NCBI RefSeq assembly: GCF_007109225.1
Contig: NZ_VJZK01000001.1
Span: 1-64,000 of the forward strand
Reading direction: 5' to 3'
DNA length: 64,000 nt
Source of the DNA: Flavobacterium sp. GT3R68
GTDB lineage: Bacteria > Bacteroidota > Bacteroidia > Flavobacteriales > Flavobacteriaceae
Below the pieces are notes generated by a model. The model was not told the origin of the DNA and made no database searches. It saw nothing but the letters and a program-made list of their open reading frames with translations. Shown here piece by piece: positions 46,326-55,697 of the stretch; positions within the stretch are counted from its first letter, which is position 1, and each line of letters opens with the position of its first letter. Both the position numbers and the translations under genes were made by a program.

Positions 46326-47639
46326 TTAGTAGTGACACTTACCGCATTCTAAACCTCCCATTTGCGCTGCAGTCAACTTGTCTACACCGTATTTTTTGGA
46401 AAGTTCATCGTGAATTTTAGTATAGTACTCATTTCCTTCCATTTTAACATCGGTTTTTCTATGGCAGTCAATACACCATCCCATTGTTAAAGGAGCAAAT
46501 TGTTTCTGAATTTCGTAAGTCTGAACCGGACCGTGACACGTCTGACATTCAATACCAGCAACAGTTACGTGCTGAGAGTGGTTGAAGTAAACGAAATCAG
46601 GCAAGTTGTGGATTCGCACCCATTTAACCGGCTGTGTCTTTCCTGTGTATTTCTGACCCGCTTTATCCCATCCTACAGCGTTATATAATTTTTGGATTTC
46701 TCCATCATAGAATGCCTTTGAATGATCTGGCGTAGCGGTAGTATCCGAAACTTCAGAGATGTTTTTATGACAGTTCATACAAACATTCAAAGAAGGAATA
46801 CCTGCATTTTTACTGACACGGGAAGCAGAGTGACAATATTTACAGTCAATCCCGTTGCTTCCGGCATGGATTCTGTGAGAATAATGAATTGGTTGAATCG
46901 GCTCGTAATTCTGATCAATCCCTACCTGCATAAGGAATGCATAAACAAAATACCCACTGGCAAGCAGTAAGAATATTGCGGTTACCAAAACCAGGAACTG
47001 GTTTCTGGCAAATGCTTTCCAGATTGGCGTCGTAGGTGCTTTTTCAGCAACTACAATACCGTTCGCTTTAGCAACTTTAGTCAGCACTTTATTCACCATG
47101 AACAACATCCCAACCAACATCAGCATTACAATAGCCAAGGCGATTAAGATAAAGTTGTTAGAAACCCCACCATCTTCAATTTTAGTATCTGGAGGAGTTG
47201 CAGCCCCAGTCGGCTCTGCTTTTTGTTCCGAAGTATATGCTAAGATATTATCAATATCCGCGTTCGTTAATTGAGGAAAAGCCGTCATTACAGACTTGTT
47301 GTTTTCTTCAAACAGTTTTACCGCAGCAGCATCACCTGATTTTATCATCTCAGAACTGTTGTGAATCCAATTGTACAACCAAGCCGTGTCATGCTTCTCA
47401 GCCACCCCTCTTAAGGCAGGCCCTGTAGCTTTAGCATCCAGTTTGTGACAAGCTGCACAGTTAGCATTAAACAATTGTTTTCCTTTTACAGGATCGCCAC
47501 CTGAAGTAGCTGCAGGAGCAGAAGTTGCCGCAGCTGGTGCAGCTTCTTGAGCCATTGAAGTTAAGGAGAAAGTTAGCAATACTGCTAAGCTAAAAAATAA
47601 ATTCCTTGAAATCGAATTATGGTTACCCACCTTTTTCAT
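46326..47639 (-). CDS. actA: Alternative complex III subunit ActA (multiheme cytochrome c, extra N-terminal heme)
   Basis: The product is 437 aa. Six CxxCH motifs are seen: CAACH (C61) in an N-terminal monoheme cytochrome c domain, then CKYCH, CMNCH, CQTCH, CIDCH and CGKCH in the C-terminal half. The known ActA has five hemes, so the N-terminal heme domain is an addition. A signal anchor (12-30) and an internal helix (LVLVTAIFLLLASGYFVYAFL region) place it in the periplasm, anchored. It is first in the operon, with a promoter about 85 nt upstream. Confidence 0.95.
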   Translation of the reverse strand: MKKVGNHNSISRNLFFSLAVLLTFSLTSMAQEAAPAAATSAPAATSGGDPVKGKQLFNANCAACHKLDAKATGPALRGVAEKHDTAWLYNWIHNSSEMIKSGDAAAVKLFEENNKSVMTAFPQLTNADIDNILAYTSEQKAEPTGAATPPDTKIEDGGVSNNFILIALAIVMLMLVGMLFMVNKVLTKVAKANGIVVAEKAPTTPIWKAFARNQFLVLVTAIFLLLASGYFVYAFLMQVGIDQNYEPIQPIHYSHRIHAGSNGIDCKYCHSASRVSKNAGIPSLNVCMNCHKNISEVSDTTATPDHSKAFYDGEIQKLYNAVGWDKAGQKYTGKTQPVKWVRIHNLPDFVYFNHSQHVTVAGIECQTCHGPVQTYEIQKQFAPLTMGWCIDCHRKTDVKMEGNEYYTKIHDELSKKYGVDKLTAAQMGGLECGKCHY

Positions 47640-47725
47640 ATAGTATAATGATTATCGACTAAAATTTGGTATGATTTTTTCTATATACATTATAGTAAAA
47701 TCGATACTTTCTATAAAAACTGGGA

Positions 47726-47754
47726 CAAAAATACGATATAAGAACTATTCTCAA
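47726..47754 (-). promoter_or_regulatory. Promoter of the actABCDEF-cox operon
   Basis: On the minus strand TTG (47754-47752), 18 nt, TATTTTTG (47733-47726), matching TTG/TAnnTTTG with correct spacing. The predicted leader to the actA ATG (47639) is about 80 nt, longer than for other genes here. Confidence 0.8.
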
Positions 47755-47830
47755 AACCTTAAAATAGTCTTAAATATCAATTTATACTAATTCTAAATAA
47801 AAAAATCAGATCCCATAAATCATTAAATAT

Positions 47831-47838
47831 TACATTTG
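47831..47838 (+). promoter_or_regulatory. Possible -7 box for the SPOR-domain gene
   Basis: TACATTTG on the plus strand, 18 nt before the ATG at 47857. No TTG is found 17-23 nt upstream. Confidence 0.45.
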
Positions 47839-47856
47839 TATAAAAATCACTGCTTT

Positions 47857-48246
47857 ATGAGAATATTAACATTCAAGACCATTTTTTTCTGCGCCGTAGC
47901 ATCGTGTTTTTTTAGTCCAAAAGTACTGGCACAGAGTGAAGATGTGACCGTCAATCAAGATCCAAAATTTGAGCAATTATTAAACGAAAAAAGAAAAATC
48001 AATTCGTCTATAACTGTAAATGAACGTTATAAAATTCAGATTTATAATGGTGAGAGCGATTTGGCCAAAAAGACCTTGCAGGAATTCAAGCGGGAATTTA
48101 AAGACTATGACGGAACCATTGTTTTCAATACCCCAAGTTACAAGGTTTGGATCGGAAATTTCAAAACAAGAATTGAAGCTGAAAAGAATCTGATCGATTT
48201 AAAAAAAAGGTATCCCAATGCGTTGTTGATTAAACCGAATAAGTAA
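47857..48246 (+). CDS. Secreted SPOR-domain protein
   Basis: The product is 129 aa. A signal peptide (FKTIFFCAVASCFFSPKVLAQ) precedes a SPOR domain (about 50-128: YKIQIYNGESDLAKKTLQEF..YKVWIGNFKTRIEAEKNL), which binds peptidoglycan with denuded glycan strands and localises proteins to septa. I took the ATG at 47857, which opens the signal peptide; an in-frame ATG at 47836 falls inside the -7 box. It is divergent to the act operon and monocistronic. Confidence 0.88.
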   Translation: MRILTFKTIFFCAVASCFFSPKVLAQSEDVTVNQDPKFEQLLNEKRKINSSITVNERYKIQIYNGESDLAKKTLQEFKREFKDYDGTIVFNTPSYKVWIGNFKTRIEAEKNLIDLKKRYPNALLIKPNK

Positions 48247-48274
48247 TTGCGTCTTTCGGTAGAAAACAGAAAAA

Positions 48275-48311
48275 ACAAAAAGCTACAACCGAGAAGTTGT
48301 AGCTTTTTGTT
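48275..48311. terminator. Bidirectional terminator after the SPOR-domain gene
   Basis: A 15-bp stem ACAAAAAGCTACAAC/GTTGTAGCTTTTTGT with loop CGAGAA. It separates the convergent SPOR gene and the T9SS-sorting-domain gene. Confidence 0.9.
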
Positions 48312-48351
48312 TTAAACTAACTGCAATTAAAATTTAAGCGATCAATCTAAT

Positions 48352-49035
48352 TTACTTCTTTATGAAATTAGCGACCTTAAGCCCATCAGGGGTGCGCACC
48401 CGGATAATATAGGCTCCAGATTTCAGTCCGGAAACATCTAAATCTGTGGTGTGATCAGAACTTAATATTTCCTGTCCCAAAATATTCCAAACCGAAAGGT
48501 TTTCAATACTGCTATTAGTTGCAACGCTTAACAAATTTGACGTAGGGTTCGGATACAAGACAATCCCATTATTTATAGCAAAATCTGTGATTCCTAATAT
48601 GGTACTTTGCACGCCGCCAGTTAAAATTGCATTCCCTGAATTTAAATTCCCTCCGCAATTCGAACCGGTATCAGCACCATTCTCCACCCAAGTTCCTAAA
48701 GTTAGATTAGGGGGATTGGGTGTCGACGCGGCCATGTTATAATAAATAATGTACGGATTCACAAAGTCCCCGTTTCCACTATCCGCAACAAACTCCCACC
48801 GGGCATTACCGGCACTCCAAATAATCCTGAATTCACAGGTCCCTAGTCCACCGCAGGGTTGATTACCGTCCACAGGAGACGTTTTATAAATATTTCTCCC
48901 ACTGCTGTCTGTGTTTTCTAAAGTAAAAGCGTAGTCCTGATTATCAAACAGCGGATGACAACCGTTAAATGTAACATTTTGCGCATTTATTGATGAAAAT
49001 ATCATCAATAAAAAACCATTTAGTATAACTTTCAT
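48352..49035 (-). CDS. Secreted protein with T9SS type A sorting domain
   Basis: The product is 227 aa. A signal peptide (about 1-19) leads into a Cys-rich beta domain (about 20-140; paired Cys in FNGCHP, PCGGLGTCEF, SNCGG) that I cannot assign. The C-terminal about 70 residues are a type A T9SS sorting domain (LYPNPTSNLLSVA, LSVWNILGQEI, LDVSGLKSGAYIIRV, KVANFIKK). I chose the ATG at 49035, 4 nt after the collar-domain stop; upstream in-frame ATG would overlap that gene. It is co-transcribed with the collar-domain gene. Confidence 0.85.
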   Translation of the reverse strand: MKVILNGFLLMIFSSINAQNVTFNGCHPLFDNQDYAFTLENTDSSGRNIYKTSPVDGNQPCGGLGTCEFRIIWSAGNARWEFVADSGNGDFVNPYIIYYNMAASTPNPPNLTLGTWVENGADTGSNCGGNLNSGNAILTGGVQSTILGITDFAINNGIVLYPNPTSNLLSVATNSSIENLSVWNILGQEILSSDHTTDLDVSGLKSGAYIIRVRTPDGLKVANFIKK

Positions 49036-49039
49036 CGCT

Positions 49040-49624
49040 TTAGTTATGAGGTGGATAAATCCCTTGCAATGCAATTATATACGTAACTGCCAGGTAAGGC
49101 TGTATATTATTCACAGGCTGATTGCCTCCCGTATTACCAACCATTCCCGGATTCATAGTCGTATCGGGATTTGCTGAAGAATATTCCTTGTCCAGAGCCT
49201 TTGTATTGGCCGGCAGGTTGTTTGTCGCTACATTCTGATTCCCATCCGCCGTAACGGCAAGTATCGTGTGGTTATGAGCAGGCATCTGAGACACGGTAAT
49301 TGTATTTGCTTCTGAGCCGCCTGCCTGTCCCTGCTGATAATTGGAAAGACCAGGTCCAGTACCCGAATGCACGGGTACCCTGCCTCGTAAATCAGGCAAT
49401 GCGAATGTGGTTTGACCGTCACCACCATACATAGTCCCTAACAGCGAAAATAAAGCAGTATTTTGTGCAATGGGCAAAAGCTGTCCATCACAAGTAGCCC
49501 ATCCCGCGGGCGCATAATTACCCGCAAACATCCTTATTTCTCCCAGATAAGCATCTTGAGAAAAAGCTTTTTGAGTTCCAAAAAATGACAAAACAAGCAG
49601 GCACAAAAGTGTAATTCTTTTCAT
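49040..49624 (-). CDS. Secreted phage tail collar-domain protein (microcystin-dependent-protein-like)
   Basis: The product is 194 aa. A signal peptide (ITLLCLLVLSFFGTQKAFSQ) is followed by a tail collar domain (GEIRMFAGNYAPAGWATCDG, QTTFALPDLRGRVPVHSGTG), and then a Gly/Asn/Ala-rich segment with SQMPAHNHT and the ending NIQPYLAVTYIIALQGIYPP. This is the pattern of short-tail fibre collar proteins, but it carries a Sec signal and no phage genes are nearby. Its only neighbour in the operon is a T9SS-sorted protein, which may anchor or display it. Confidence 0.85.
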   Translation of the reverse strand: MKRITLLCLLVLSFFGTQKAFSQDAYLGEIRMFAGNYAPAGWATCDGQLLPIAQNTALFSLLGTMYGGDGQTTFALPDLRGRVPVHSGTGPGLSNYQQGQAGGSEANTITVSQMPAHNHTILAVTADGNQNVATNNLPANTKALDKEYSSANPDTTMNPGMVGNTGGNQPVNNIQPYLAVTYIIALQGIYPPHN

Positions 49625-49711
49625 TGCAAAGATTTTTTAAGTTATCTTCATAAAACTATAAAAATATTCGCACAAAAGTCGATATTGAAAAGCAAAATCG
49701 ATAAAACGCAA

Positions 49712-49735
49712 AAAATCCCGACGAATCGGGATTTT
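49712..49735 (-). terminator. Terminator after infB
   Basis: A 10-bp stem AAAATCCCGA/TCGGGATTTT with loop CGAA lies about 20 nt after the infB stop. It could also act on the plus strand. Confidence 0.88.
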
Positions 49736-49755
49736 AAATACAAACTTTTTTAAGA

Positions 49756-52638
49756 CTATTTCAGTTTCTTTTTTACAGCTACTTCATGATACGATTCAAT
49801 AACATCTCTTTCTTCGATATCGTTATATCCTTTCACCTGAACACCACAATCATATCCCTTCGCAACGTCTTTGACATCATCCTTGAAACGTTTCAGTGCA
49901 AGAAGTTCTCCTGTGAAAACAACCACACCATCTCTGATGATTCTCATTTTGGCATTTCTGACAATTTTACCGTCCATAACCATACAACCTGCAATAGAAC
50001 CTACTTTAGAAATTTTGAAAATCTCTCTAATTTCAGCCGTACCCAATATTTCTTCTTTTATTTCCGGTGCTAACATTCCTTCCATCGCGTCTTTCAAATC
50101 ATCAATCGCAGCATAGATAATAGAATAATAACGGATATCGATTTCTTCTTTGTCTGCCAGTTGTCTTGCATTTCCCGCAGGACGAACATTAAATCCGATG
50201 ATGATAGCATCTGATGCAGAAGCCAACATTACGTCAGTTTCTGTAATGGCTCCAACACCTTTATGGATAATATTGATTTGAATTTCTTCGGTAGATAATT
50301 TAGAGAATGAATCGGATAATGCTTCTACAGAACCATCCACGTCACCTTTAAGGATGATGTTCAATTCTTTAAACTGTCCTAAAGCAATACGACGTCCAAT
50401 TTCGTCAAGCGTGATATGTCTTTGTGTACGGACTGATTGTTCACGCATCAATTGAGAACGTTTCGATGCAATTTGTTTTGCTTCTTTTTCGTCTTCAAAA
50501 ATATTAAACTTATCTCCCGCCGTTGCAGCGCCGTCTAAACCTAATACAGATACCGGAGTAGAAGGACCTGCTACAGTCACGACATTTCCTCTTTCATCAT
50601 GCATCGCTTTAATTTTACCGTGGTGTTTACCGGCAAGCATATAATCACCCACTTTTAAAGTACCATTTTGTACTAAAATTGTAGAAACGTATCCTTTTCC
50701 TTTATCAAGGAATGCCTCAACAACAGTCCCTGAAGCCGCTTTATTTGGATTTGATTTCAAATCTAAAATTTCTGCTTCCAATAAAACTTTTTCCAATAAT
50801 TCTTTAACACCTGTTCCTACTTTCGCAGAAATATCATGCGATTGGATTTTTCCACCCCAATCTTCAACAAGCAAGTTCATCCCTGCTAATTTCTCTTTGA
50901 TTTTTTCCACGTTAGAATTGGGCTTATCAATCTTGTTTATCGCAAAAATGATAGGCACATTCGCCGCCTGAGCGTGTGAAATCGCCTCTTTGGTTTGTGG
51001 CATGATATCATCATCCGCCGCAATCACAATAATAGCGATATCGGTAACCTGAGCACCACGCGCACGCATTGCCGTAAAGGCTTCGTGACCTGGTGTATCA
51101 AGAAAAGCTATTTTTTGACCACTGTCCAAAGTTACTCCGTAGGCACCAATATGCTGTGTAATTCCTCCGGATTCCCCTGCAATCACATTTTCTTTACGGA
51201 TATAATCCAGTAACGATGTTTTACCGTGATCGACGTGACCCATTACGGTTACGATAGGAGCTCTTCCCACTAAATCTTCTTCTTTGTCAGCTACAACCTG
51301 AATTGCTTCTTCAATATCTACGGTAATAAACTCTACCTCATAGCCAAATTCGTCAGCTACAATGGTTAAAGTTTCCGCATCAAGACGTTGGTTCATGGTT
51401 ACCATGATTCCAAGTGACATACATGTACCGATTACTTTTGTAATTGGCACATCCATCATGATCGCAATTTCACCTACGGTAACGAATTCCGTTACTTTGA
51501 TGGTTTTGCTTCCTTCTTCGATGGCTCTTTGCTCGTCATCAGATTTCTGACGATGCGTATCTCTCTTGTCTCTTCTGTATTTTGCCGCTTTCGATTTACC
51601 ACCTTTACCTTGCAGTTTCTCTAAAGTTTCACGGATTTGGTTTTTAACCTCTTCTTCAGTTGGCTCTACTTTGGCAACAATGGCAGGTCTGTTTCCTTTT
51701 ACAAATCCAGGTCTTGCGCTTCTGTTGGCATTGAAACCACCACCGGCATTTGGTGTTATCTTGTTAGGATTGTTTGTTCCCGGTGCACCTGGTGTTCCTG
51801 TTGTTCCACCCGGTCTCGGAGCTCCAGGTTTTGGAGCAATCCGTTTTCTTTTATTTTTATTGGCATTACTCGCCGCTGAACCAGGTGCTCCGGGAGCTCC
51901 AGGTTTATTTGGTGTAATTTTAGGATCTTCTTTTTTCTTTTTCGGCTTATTGAATTGCGATAAATCAATTACCTGTCCGGTTAAAGTAGCACCTGATAAT
52001 TTTTGGTATTGGGTGGTAAAAGCCTCTTCACCTTCAGCTGGAGCAGCATCATTTGATTTTGCAGTTGCATCAGTCGCTTCTTTTACTTCTTTTACCTCTT
52101 TGATTTTAGCAACAGGAGTTTCTTCTTTTTTCTCAGAAGTTTCTTTTACTGGCGCTTCTTTTACTTTCGGAGTTTCCTTGTCTTTCGGAGTTTCATTTTG
52201 AACGGGATTTTCCATGTCCGGTTTCGCTTCCGCTTTTACTGGAGCAGCCACTGGAGCCGGGGCAGGTTTTTTAGGATTCAGATCGATGGTCCCCACTTGT
52301 TTTGGACCTGCTACTACCGCTCTCGCCTTAATAACATCTTGTTGTCTTTGGCGTTCTTCATCTTGCTTGCGTTTGTCTTCGATTTCTTTTTCTCTCTCAA
52401 TACGCAATGCTTCTTTTTCTTTTCTTTTCTCTTCGCCTACTTCTTTAGAAGCTTCCTTATTCCCCTTATCGCCCGCAAATTGGCTTTGTAGGATATTAAA
52501 TTCCTTGTCAGAAATTTTAGCGTTTGGATTTGCATCAATAGCAATTCCCTTATCTTTAAGATAATCCACCGCTCTTTCTAACGAAATATTTAATTCCCTT
52601 AAAACCTTGTTTATTCTTATTACTCTCTCTTCAGACAT
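49756..52638 (-). CDS. infB: Translation initiation factor IF-2
   Basis: The product is 960 aa. The N-terminal IF2_N segment ([29 protein letters not shown]) is followed by a long Pro/Ala/Lys-rich linker (about 60-330), the second IF2_N region, then the GTP-binding domain with GHVDHGKT (about 466-473), DTPGHEA and NKIDKP, and domains II-IV. It places fMet-tRNA on the 30S subunit. The low-complexity linker creates long antisense ORFs that are not genes. It is third in rimP-nusA-infB. Confidence 0.98.
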   Translation of the reverse strand: MSEERVIRINKVLRELNISLERAVDYLKDKGIAIDANPNAKISDKEFNILQSQFAGDKGNKEASKEVGEEKRKEKEALRIEREKEIEDKRKQDEERQRQQDVIKARAVVAGPKQVGTIDLNPKKPAPAPVAAPVKAEAKPDMENPVQNETPKDKETPKVKEAPVKETSEKKEETPVAKIKEVKEVKEATDATAKSNDAAPAEGEEAFTTQYQKLSGATLTGQVIDLSQFNKPKKKKEDPKITPNKPGAPGAPGSAASNANKNKRKRIAPKPGAPRPGGTTGTPGAPGTNNPNKITPNAGGGFNANRSARPGFVKGNRPAIVAKVEPTEEEVKNQIRETLEKLQGKGGKSKAAKYRRDKRDTHRQKSDDEQRAIEEGSKTIKVTEFVTVGEIAIMMDVPITKVIGTCMSLGIMVTMNQRLDAETLTIVADEFGYEVEFITVDIEEAIQVVADKEEDLVGRAPIVTVMGHVDHGKTSLLDYIRKENVIAGESGGITQHIGAYGVTLDSGQKIAFLDTPGHEAFTAMRARGAQVTDIAIIVIAADDDIMPQTKEAISHAQAANVPIIFAINKIDKPNSNVEKIKEKLAGMNLLVEDWGGKIQSHDISAKVGTGVKELLEKVLLEAEILDLKSNPNKAASGTVVEAFLDKGKGYVSTILVQNGTLKVGDYMLAGKHHGKIKAMHDERGNVVTVAGPSTPVSVLGLDGAATAGDKFNIFEDEKEAKQIASKRSQLMREQSVRTQRHITLDEIGRRIALGQFKELNIILKGDVDGSVEALSDSFSKLSTEEIQINIIHKGVGAITETDVMLASASDAIIIGFNVRPAGNARQLADKEEIDIRYYSIIYAAIDDLKDAMEGMLAPEIKEEILGTAEIREIFKISKVGSIAGCMVMDGKIVRNAKMRIIRDGVVVFTGELLALKRFKDDVKDVAKGYDCGVQVKGYNDIEERDVIESYHEVAVKKKLK

Positions 52639-52690
52639 ATAACCTTTTTATTATTACCTTTTTTGTTGTTGTGTTGTTAGAAGCACTTAA

Positions 52691-53935
52691 TTATGCATTA
52701 AATTCATCCTTCAATATGCGCATTACATCCAGAATCGTTTCCTCTTCCAGGTCAGTTCTTCGGACCAAATCATTTACATCCTGTTTCAGGATACTTCTTG
52801 CCGTATCCAAACCGATTTTTGCAAATTCTTCGATTACCCATGCCTCGATTTCATCGGAGAACTCTGTCAATTCAACATCATCTTCTTCTTCGGCAACATT
52901 ACCTTCTCGGATAACATCCAATTCATAACCGGTCAGCTGACCCGCTAATTTTATATTGTGGCCACCTCTACCGATGGCTTTAGAAACCTCTTCCAATTTC
53001 AAGAATACCTCGGCTCTTTTGGTCTCTTCATTGATTTTGATTGAAGAAACTTTGGCAGGGCTTAATGCTCTTGTGATATACAGCTGAATGTTGCTGGTGT
53101 AGTTGATCACGTCGATATTTTCGTTTCCTAACTCACGAACAATTCCGTGAATACGGGAACCTTTCATACCTACACAAGCTCCAACTGGATCGATTCGGTC
53201 ATCATAAGAATCAACCGCTACTTTTGCTTTTTCGCCAGGAATTCTCACAACGCTTTTCACCATAATCAAACCGTCAAACACTTCCGGAATTTCCTGTTCA
53301 AATAATTTTTCCAAGAACTTTTCAGAAGTTCTGGACATAATGATCTGAGGCTTATTCCCTTTCAATTCAACACTTTCAATGATTCCGCGCACGTTATCCC
53401 CTTTACGGAAGAAATCCGACGGAATTTGTTTTTCTTTCGGTAAAATGATTTCATTTCCTTCATCGTCTACCAAAATTACAACTCTTGGACGTACATGGTG
53501 TACTTCGGCAGTATAAATCTCACCGATTAAATCTTTAAATTGTTTATAAAGATTCGTATTATCATGTTCGTGGATTTTAGAAATCAGGTTCTGGCGCAAG
53601 GCCAAAATAGCTCTTCTTCCCAAGTCGATTAATTTCACTTCTTCCGAAACCTCTTCCCCGATTTCGAAATCAGGTTCGATTTTTCTGGCATCGGTCAATG
53701 TAATTTCCTCATTCTCCAGATCCAAATCATCATCGGCAACGATAACTCTTCTTCTCCAGATTTCCATGTCCCCTTTATCAGGATTAATAATTATATCAAA
53801 ATTATCATCTGAACCGAATTTCTTCTTCAATGCATTTCTAAACACATCTTCCAAAATCGCCATAAGCGTTACACGATCAATAAGTTTATCGTCTTTAAAC
53901 TCTGAAAATGAATCGATTAATGCTAAATTTTCCAT
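52691..53935 (-). CDS. nusA: Transcription termination/antitermination factor NusA
   Basis: The product is 414 aa. The N-terminal RNA polymerase-binding domain (about 1-130) is followed by S1, KH1 and KH2 domains (PVGACVGMKGSRIHGIVREL and AIGRGGHNIKLAGQLTGYEL). It ends near residue 414 with an acidic stretch and lacks the two E. coli C-terminal acidic repeats, as is common outside gammaproteobacteria. It follows rimP by 13 nt. Confidence 0.97.
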   Translation of the reverse strand: MENLALIDSFSEFKDDKLIDRVTLMAILEDVFRNALKKKFGSDDNFDIIINPDKGDMEIWRRRVIVADDDLDLENEEITLTDARKIEPDFEIGEEVSEEVKLIDLGRRAILALRQNLISKIHEHDNTNLYKQFKDLIGEIYTAEVHHVRPRVVILVDDEGNEIILPKEKQIPSDFFRKGDNVRGIIESVELKGNKPQIIMSRTSEKFLEKLFEQEIPEVFDGLIMVKSVVRIPGEKAKVAVDSYDDRIDPVGACVGMKGSRIHGIVRELGNENIDVINYTSNIQLYITRALSPAKVSSIKINEETKRAEVFLKLEEVSKAIGRGGHNIKLAGQLTGYELDVIREGNVAEEEDDVELTEFSDEIEAWVIEEFAKIGLDTARSILKQDVNDLVRRTDLEEETILDVMRILKDEFNA

Positions 53936-53948
53936 GCCAACTTTTTAA

Positions 53949-54413
53949 TTAAAATGTTATTGTAACAATTGCTTCTTTTATATCTGCATAAGGAATCTCC
54001 TGTCTTTTCTGGACAGTTTCTTTACCTTTTCCAATCTTTTTGGGTTCTCTTGCTTCCCATTCCAGAACGATAAAATCATCATTAGCATCCACTAATGCTG
54101 CCTCTATCGTTTCGGCGGCGGTTTTAACACGCAGGTTTCTGCCAACGTTTTTCCTGTACTGTCTCAAGTGTTTCAAAGGTTCTGAAACTCCGGCCGAAGC
54201 CACTTCCAGGGAAAAATCCTGCTCTTCCCGATCTAAATGCTGATCGATAGCGCGACTCATATCGATGCAATCCTGCAGCGTCACTCCGTTATCACCATCT
54301 AAAGTTACGATAATTTTAAAATTATCCGTAATAGTCAGGTCAATTAAAAAAACCGATGGCTTTTCTTTTAGTCCCTCTACCAGTAACTCATTTACTTTTT
54401 CTTTGAATGTCAT
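53949..54413 (-). CDS. rimP: Ribosome maturation factor RimP
   Basis: The product is 154 aa. It is needed for 30S maturation. The two-domain pattern shows as [35 protein letters not shown] and [28 protein letters not shown]; SAGVxEPL is the core signature. It is first in the rimP-nusA-infB operon, with a hairpin and T run ending about 9 nt before its start. Confidence 0.95.
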   Translation of the reverse strand: MTFKEKVNELLVEGLKEKPSVFLIDLTITDNFKIIVTLDGDNGVTLQDCIDMSRAIDQHLDREEQDFSLEVASAGVSEPLKHLRQYRKNVGRNLRVKTAAETIEAALVDANDDFIVLEWEAREPKKIGKGKETVQKRQEIPYADIKEAIVTITF

Positions 54414-54421
54414 ATCTTTAT

Positions 54422-54446
54422 AAAAAGAGGGGACAAATGTCCCCTC
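54422..54446 (-). promoter_or_regulatory. Terminator-like hairpin in the rimP leader (possible attenuator)
   Basis: On the minus strand an 8-bp perfect stem GAGGGGAC/GTCCCCTC with loop ATTT is followed directly by T5, then TATAAAGAT and the rimP ATG. It lies between a good promoter (54475-54502) and rimP. Thus it looks like an intrinsic terminator inside the leader of the operon that encodes NusA. Confidence 0.65.
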
Positions 54447-54474
54447 ATTATCTAACTTTTAATAAATAACGCTG

Positions 54475-54502
54475 CAAATATAGTGTTTTTTTTATAAATC
54501 AA
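54475..54502 (-). promoter_or_regulatory. Promoter of rimP-nusA-infB
   Basis: On the minus strand TTG (54502-54500), 17 nt, TATATTTG (54482-54475), a full match to TTG/TAnnTTTG. The predicted leader is about 55 nt and includes the hairpin at 54427-54446. Confidence 0.8.
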
Positions 54503-54586
54503 AAAATGTGTGTAATGTTAAAATATTTATTATCTTTATTTTATAAACCAAAACTATATTAATATAATTTTCTTACACTTCAAATT

Positions 54587-55411
54587 ATGAAACGAATTCT
54601 TGTTCCTACGGACTTTTCTAAGCATGCTGAATCTGCATTAAGAGTAGCAGCCCAAATTGCCAGAAAAAACAATAGCGAGATTATCCTACTTCACATGTTA
54701 GAACTACCTCAGCAGTCAAAAGATGCACTATCAAACGGTGCCGATATTCCACAGATCATGTTTTTTAAAGATCGTGCTATCGAAAAATTGGAAGAGCTGA
54801 TGGACATCGATTTCCTGGAAGGACTGAACGTATCCGAGATCATTCAGTTTCACAAAGCATTCGATGGGATTTTAGGAATCAGTCAGAAAAACCAGATTGA
54901 CCTTATAGTAATGGGATCTCATGGTGCTTCCGGATTCGAGGAAATGTTTATTGGTTCCAATACCGAAAAAGTGATAAGAACATCCGATGTACCTGTTTTG
55001 GTTATTAAAAATGAAAATGGAGATTTCAAAGCAGACCGTTTGCTTTTTGCTTCAGATTTCTCATCAGAAATAAAATCATCCTTTAAAAAACTACTTGAAT
55101 TTGCCAAAATATTTGACTCGCACGTCGATTTGGTAATGATCAACACGCCAAACAGTTTTAAATCGACTGCCGTGGCCGAAAAAATCATGAAAGATTTCGT
55201 GAAAGATTATGACCTTCCCAACCATACGATGCATATCTATAATGATGTCAATGTAGAAAAAGGCATTTTGAATTATGCCAGCAGCGTAAATGCTGATTTA
55301 ATCGGCATGTGTACCCATGGAAGAACCGGATTTGCCCATTTTTTCAACGGTAGCATCAGCGAAGATTTGGTAAACCATGCCGTTAGACCGGTAATTACTT
55401 TTAAGATCTAA
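54587..55411 (+). CDS. Universal stress protein, tandem UspA domains
   Basis: The product is 274 aa. Two UspA domains, about 1-145 and 150-274, each start with an ATP-binding-type strand (RILVPTDFSKHAESALRVAA, RLLFASDFSSEIKSSFKKLL) and carry a GxxG(x)9G(S/T)-like segment (MGSHGASGFEEMFIGSNTEKV, CTHGRTGFAHFFNGSIS). Tandem USPs bind nucleotides and respond to stress; the exact target is not readable. It is transcribed alone and terminated by the hairpin at 55433-55464. Confidence 0.93.
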   Translation: MKRILVPTDFSKHAESALRVAAQIARKNNSEIILLHMLELPQQSKDALSNGADIPQIMFFKDRAIEKLEELMDIDFLEGLNVSEIIQFHKAFDGILGISQKNQIDLIVMGSHGASGFEEMFIGSNTEKVIRTSDVPVLVIKNENGDFKADRLLFASDFSSEIKSSFKKLLEFAKIFDSHVDLVMINTPNSFKSTAVAEKIMKDFVKDYDLPNHTMHIYNDVNVEKGILNYASSVNADLIGMCTHGRTGFAHFFNGSISEDLVNHAVRPVITFKI

Positions 55412-55432
55412 TACATTTAAGTTCAGACATAA

Positions 55433-55464
55433 AAAAAACTCCTCAATTACTTGAGGAGTTTTTT
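55433..55464. terminator. Bidirectional terminator between USP and tRNA-Gln
   Basis: A 14-bp stem AAAAAACTCCTCAA/TTGAGGAGTTTTTT with loop TTAC. It serves the USP gene on the plus strand and the tRNA on the minus strand; the T run starts right at the tRNA 3' end. Confidence 0.92.
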
Positions 55465-55465
55465 G

Positions 55466-55536
55466 TTGGTCTACAAGGACTCGAACCTTGAAAGACTGCA
55501 CCAAAAACAGTTGTGTTACCATTACACCATAGACCA
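55466..55536 (-). tRNA. tRNA-Gln (anticodon TTG)
   Basis: The cloverleaf folds on the minus strand: acceptor TGGTCTA/TAGACCA (7 bp), anticodon stem ACTGT/GCAGT with loop TTTTGGT, giving anticodon TTG, and T arm with GGTTCGAGTCC. The discriminator is A. It stands alone, with no other tRNA or rRNA nearby, and no CCA is encoded. Confidence 0.93.
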
Positions 55537-55697
55537 ATTCCATTGCTGTTAAGCGAGTGCAAATTTAAACTAAAATTTATGTTTCACAAATTTTTTGAGA
55601 AAAAAAATTAAAAATATTTTTTTTGCATTTCTTTAACCAAAAAAAACATTTTCTTTGTAACACCAATAAAAAACACTAAAAAATTCATACTCTAAAT

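Noticed and set aside
49040..49624. Prophage remnant
   Set aside because: Only one collar domain is present, with a secretory signal; no integrase, capsid, terminase or lysis genes are found.
51566..52201. Plus-strand ORF of 211 residues opposite infB
   Set aside because: It is antisense to the Pro/Ala/Lys-rich linker of IF-2, a low-complexity segment that opens all frames. No start context and no family.
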